14,326 bases of DNA from Acidobacteriota bacterium. GTDB lineage: Bacteria; Acidobacteriota; Terriglobia; UBA7540. Position numbers and translations under genes: made by a program. Under the pieces are notes generated by a model. It saw nothing but the letters and a program-made list of their open reading frames with translations. It searched no databases and was not told the origin of the DNA. Shown here one piece after another: positions 13,712-14,326 of the stretch; position 1 is the first letter of the stretch; each line of letters begins with the position of its first letter. The DNA is taken from assembly GCA_021784615.1 (NCBI GenBank), contig JAJYHU010000264.1, positions 1 through 14,326 of the forward strand, in the 5' to 3' direction.

Positions 13712-14326
13712 ATGCTGAATTTGCCGCTACAGTCGAGCAACGGAGTTCGTTCCCGAGTCTTTACTGCGAAGGGTCGGGAACCGCTTCGCAAGGTTTGTGC
13801 CGCCCACGTGCTGGTCAGCCTGTTTTTTTTGTCGTTACTTTTCTTCCTGGCTCGAAGTAGCGATTTCTTAATCCCGCTCCTTGTTGCTGTCGTGGTGGTT
13901 TTGATGTTTGGGCTGTTATTCGCTCCCAATATTTTTCTTTTTCTGACACCACTGAGTTTTTTCCCTGCTTCCATGCCGCTTTTAGATCCCGGGAGCATAT
14001 TTCAAACCGTGCGATGGGCATTTCTGGTTCTGTTAGGTTTCTCCCTTATAGTTCGGAGCAGGACGGTTTGGTTGCCGCGCATGCAGCACCTTGTCTATCT
14101 CTCATTGGCGCTCTTCGTGGCCGTTTGCATGGCCTCCATTCTATATTCGTCGAATGAGGCCATGACGCTCTTCAAGTCCCTGGCATTTGGATTCCTTCTT
14201 CTTGTTTCAGTTGTGCACGGTGTTCTCCCTTATGAAGATGGGGCGGCGAGTATTTGTTCGTCTTTTGCCCTTGTGACCTATTCCCTGGATTGGCGAACCC
14301 GACGCCCCACGCCCGCTTCCGTCACC
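13712..14326 (+). CDS. Polytopic membrane protein, O-antigen ligase/Wzy-like N-terminal part (3' partial)
   Basis: The frame starting ATG 13712 is open for 205 codons to the right edge, so the gene is truncated by the window. After a basic N terminus of about 33 residues come hydrophobic helices (VLVSLFFLSLLFFLA, IPLLVAVVVVLMFGLLFAPNIFLFL, WAFLVLLGFSLIV, YLSLALFVAVCMASILYS and LFKSLAFGFLLLVSVV). The arrangement of helix pairs, the APN turn and the external loop after TPLSFFP resemble the N-terminal half of O-antigen ligase/polymerase proteins. The catalytic loop would lie beyond the edge, so the assignment is tentative. AAAGGAA lies about 13 bases before the start. The gap to the flippase gene is 90 bases. 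The final 30 or so codons lose hydrophobicity, which may be a loop or an end-of-sequence error. Confidence 0.6.
   Translation, partial: MLNLPLQSSNGVRSRVFTAKGREPLRKVCAAHVLVSLFFLSLLFFLARSSDFLIPLLVAVVVVLMFGLLFAPNIFLFLTPLSFFPASMPLLDPGSIFQTVRWAFLVLLGFSLIVRSRTVWLPRMQHLVYLSLALFVAVCMASILYSSNEAMTLFKSLAFGFLLLVSVVHGVLPYEDGAASICSSFALVTYSLDWRTRRPTPASVT

Noticed and set aside
1..14326. CRISPR array, tRNA, rRNA or insertion sequence
   Set aside because: No regularly spaced repeats, no cloverleaf-like segments or rRNA-like stretches, and no transposase-like translation or terminal repeats were recognised on reading both strands.

Overview
The window looks like a bacterial chromosome segment of moderate to moderately high GC. 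It carries the regulatory front end and first half of an exopolysaccharide/capsule (Wzx/Wzy-type) biosynthesis locus. The gene set is a NusG-paralogue antiterminator at the head, a Wza-like export protein, a one-piece Wzc-like copolymerase/tyrosine kinase, a TPR protein, an FkbM methyltransferase and Wzy/Wzx proteins. This is compatible with a Gram-negative such as an Acidobacteriota member; that assignment is inference from gene content and style, not a marker gene. I saw no rRNA, tRNA, CRISPR array or insertion sequence.

Layout. (1) Bases 1-435: the C-terminal end of a GNAT acetyltransferase, probably the tail of a larger Pat/YfiQ-type protein, cut by the left edge. (2) Bases 450-1313, minus strand: a polytopic membrane protein with a faint resemblance to the UbiA prenyltransferase superfamily, converging on the GNAT gene with a 14-base gap. 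(3) Bases 1314-3186: a regulatory zone. A divergent intergenic region feeds a LuxR/NarL-type regulator whose receiver lacks the usual acidic pair but has a CxxCxxCxxC cluster directly after the conserved Asp. A 337-base region with several dyads and hairpins follows, then a small PilZ-like protein with a degenerate c-di-GMP signature. (4) Bases 3187 to the right edge, all plus strand and tightly packed: NusG/RfaH/UpxY-like antiterminator, Wza-like outer-membrane exporter, Wzc-like copolymerase/BY-kinase, membrane-anchored TPR protein with a carbohydrate-binding-like C-terminal region, O-antigen ligase/Wzy-like protein, FkbM methyltransferase, family-4-like glycosyltransferase, Wzx-like flippase, and the start of a second polytopic Wzy/ligase-like protein.

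How they fit together (inference). The glycosyltransferase and methyltransferase build and decorate lipid-linked repeats. Wzx flips them, one or both Wzy-like proteins polymerise or transfer them, the Wzc-like kinase sets chain length, and the Wza-like channel exports the product. The NusG-like protein would let RNA polymerase read the long operon, while the LuxR-type and PilZ-like proteins upstream may add transcriptional and second-messenger inputs. No initiating phosphoglycosyltransferase is present, so the locus must continue outside the window or rely on a gene elsewhere.

Most unusual signals: the cysteine cluster in the LuxR-type receiver, the perfect dyad inside the spacer of its putative promoter, the long compound hairpin ahead of the PilZ-like gene, and an ops-like 12-mer just downstream of the antiterminator gene.
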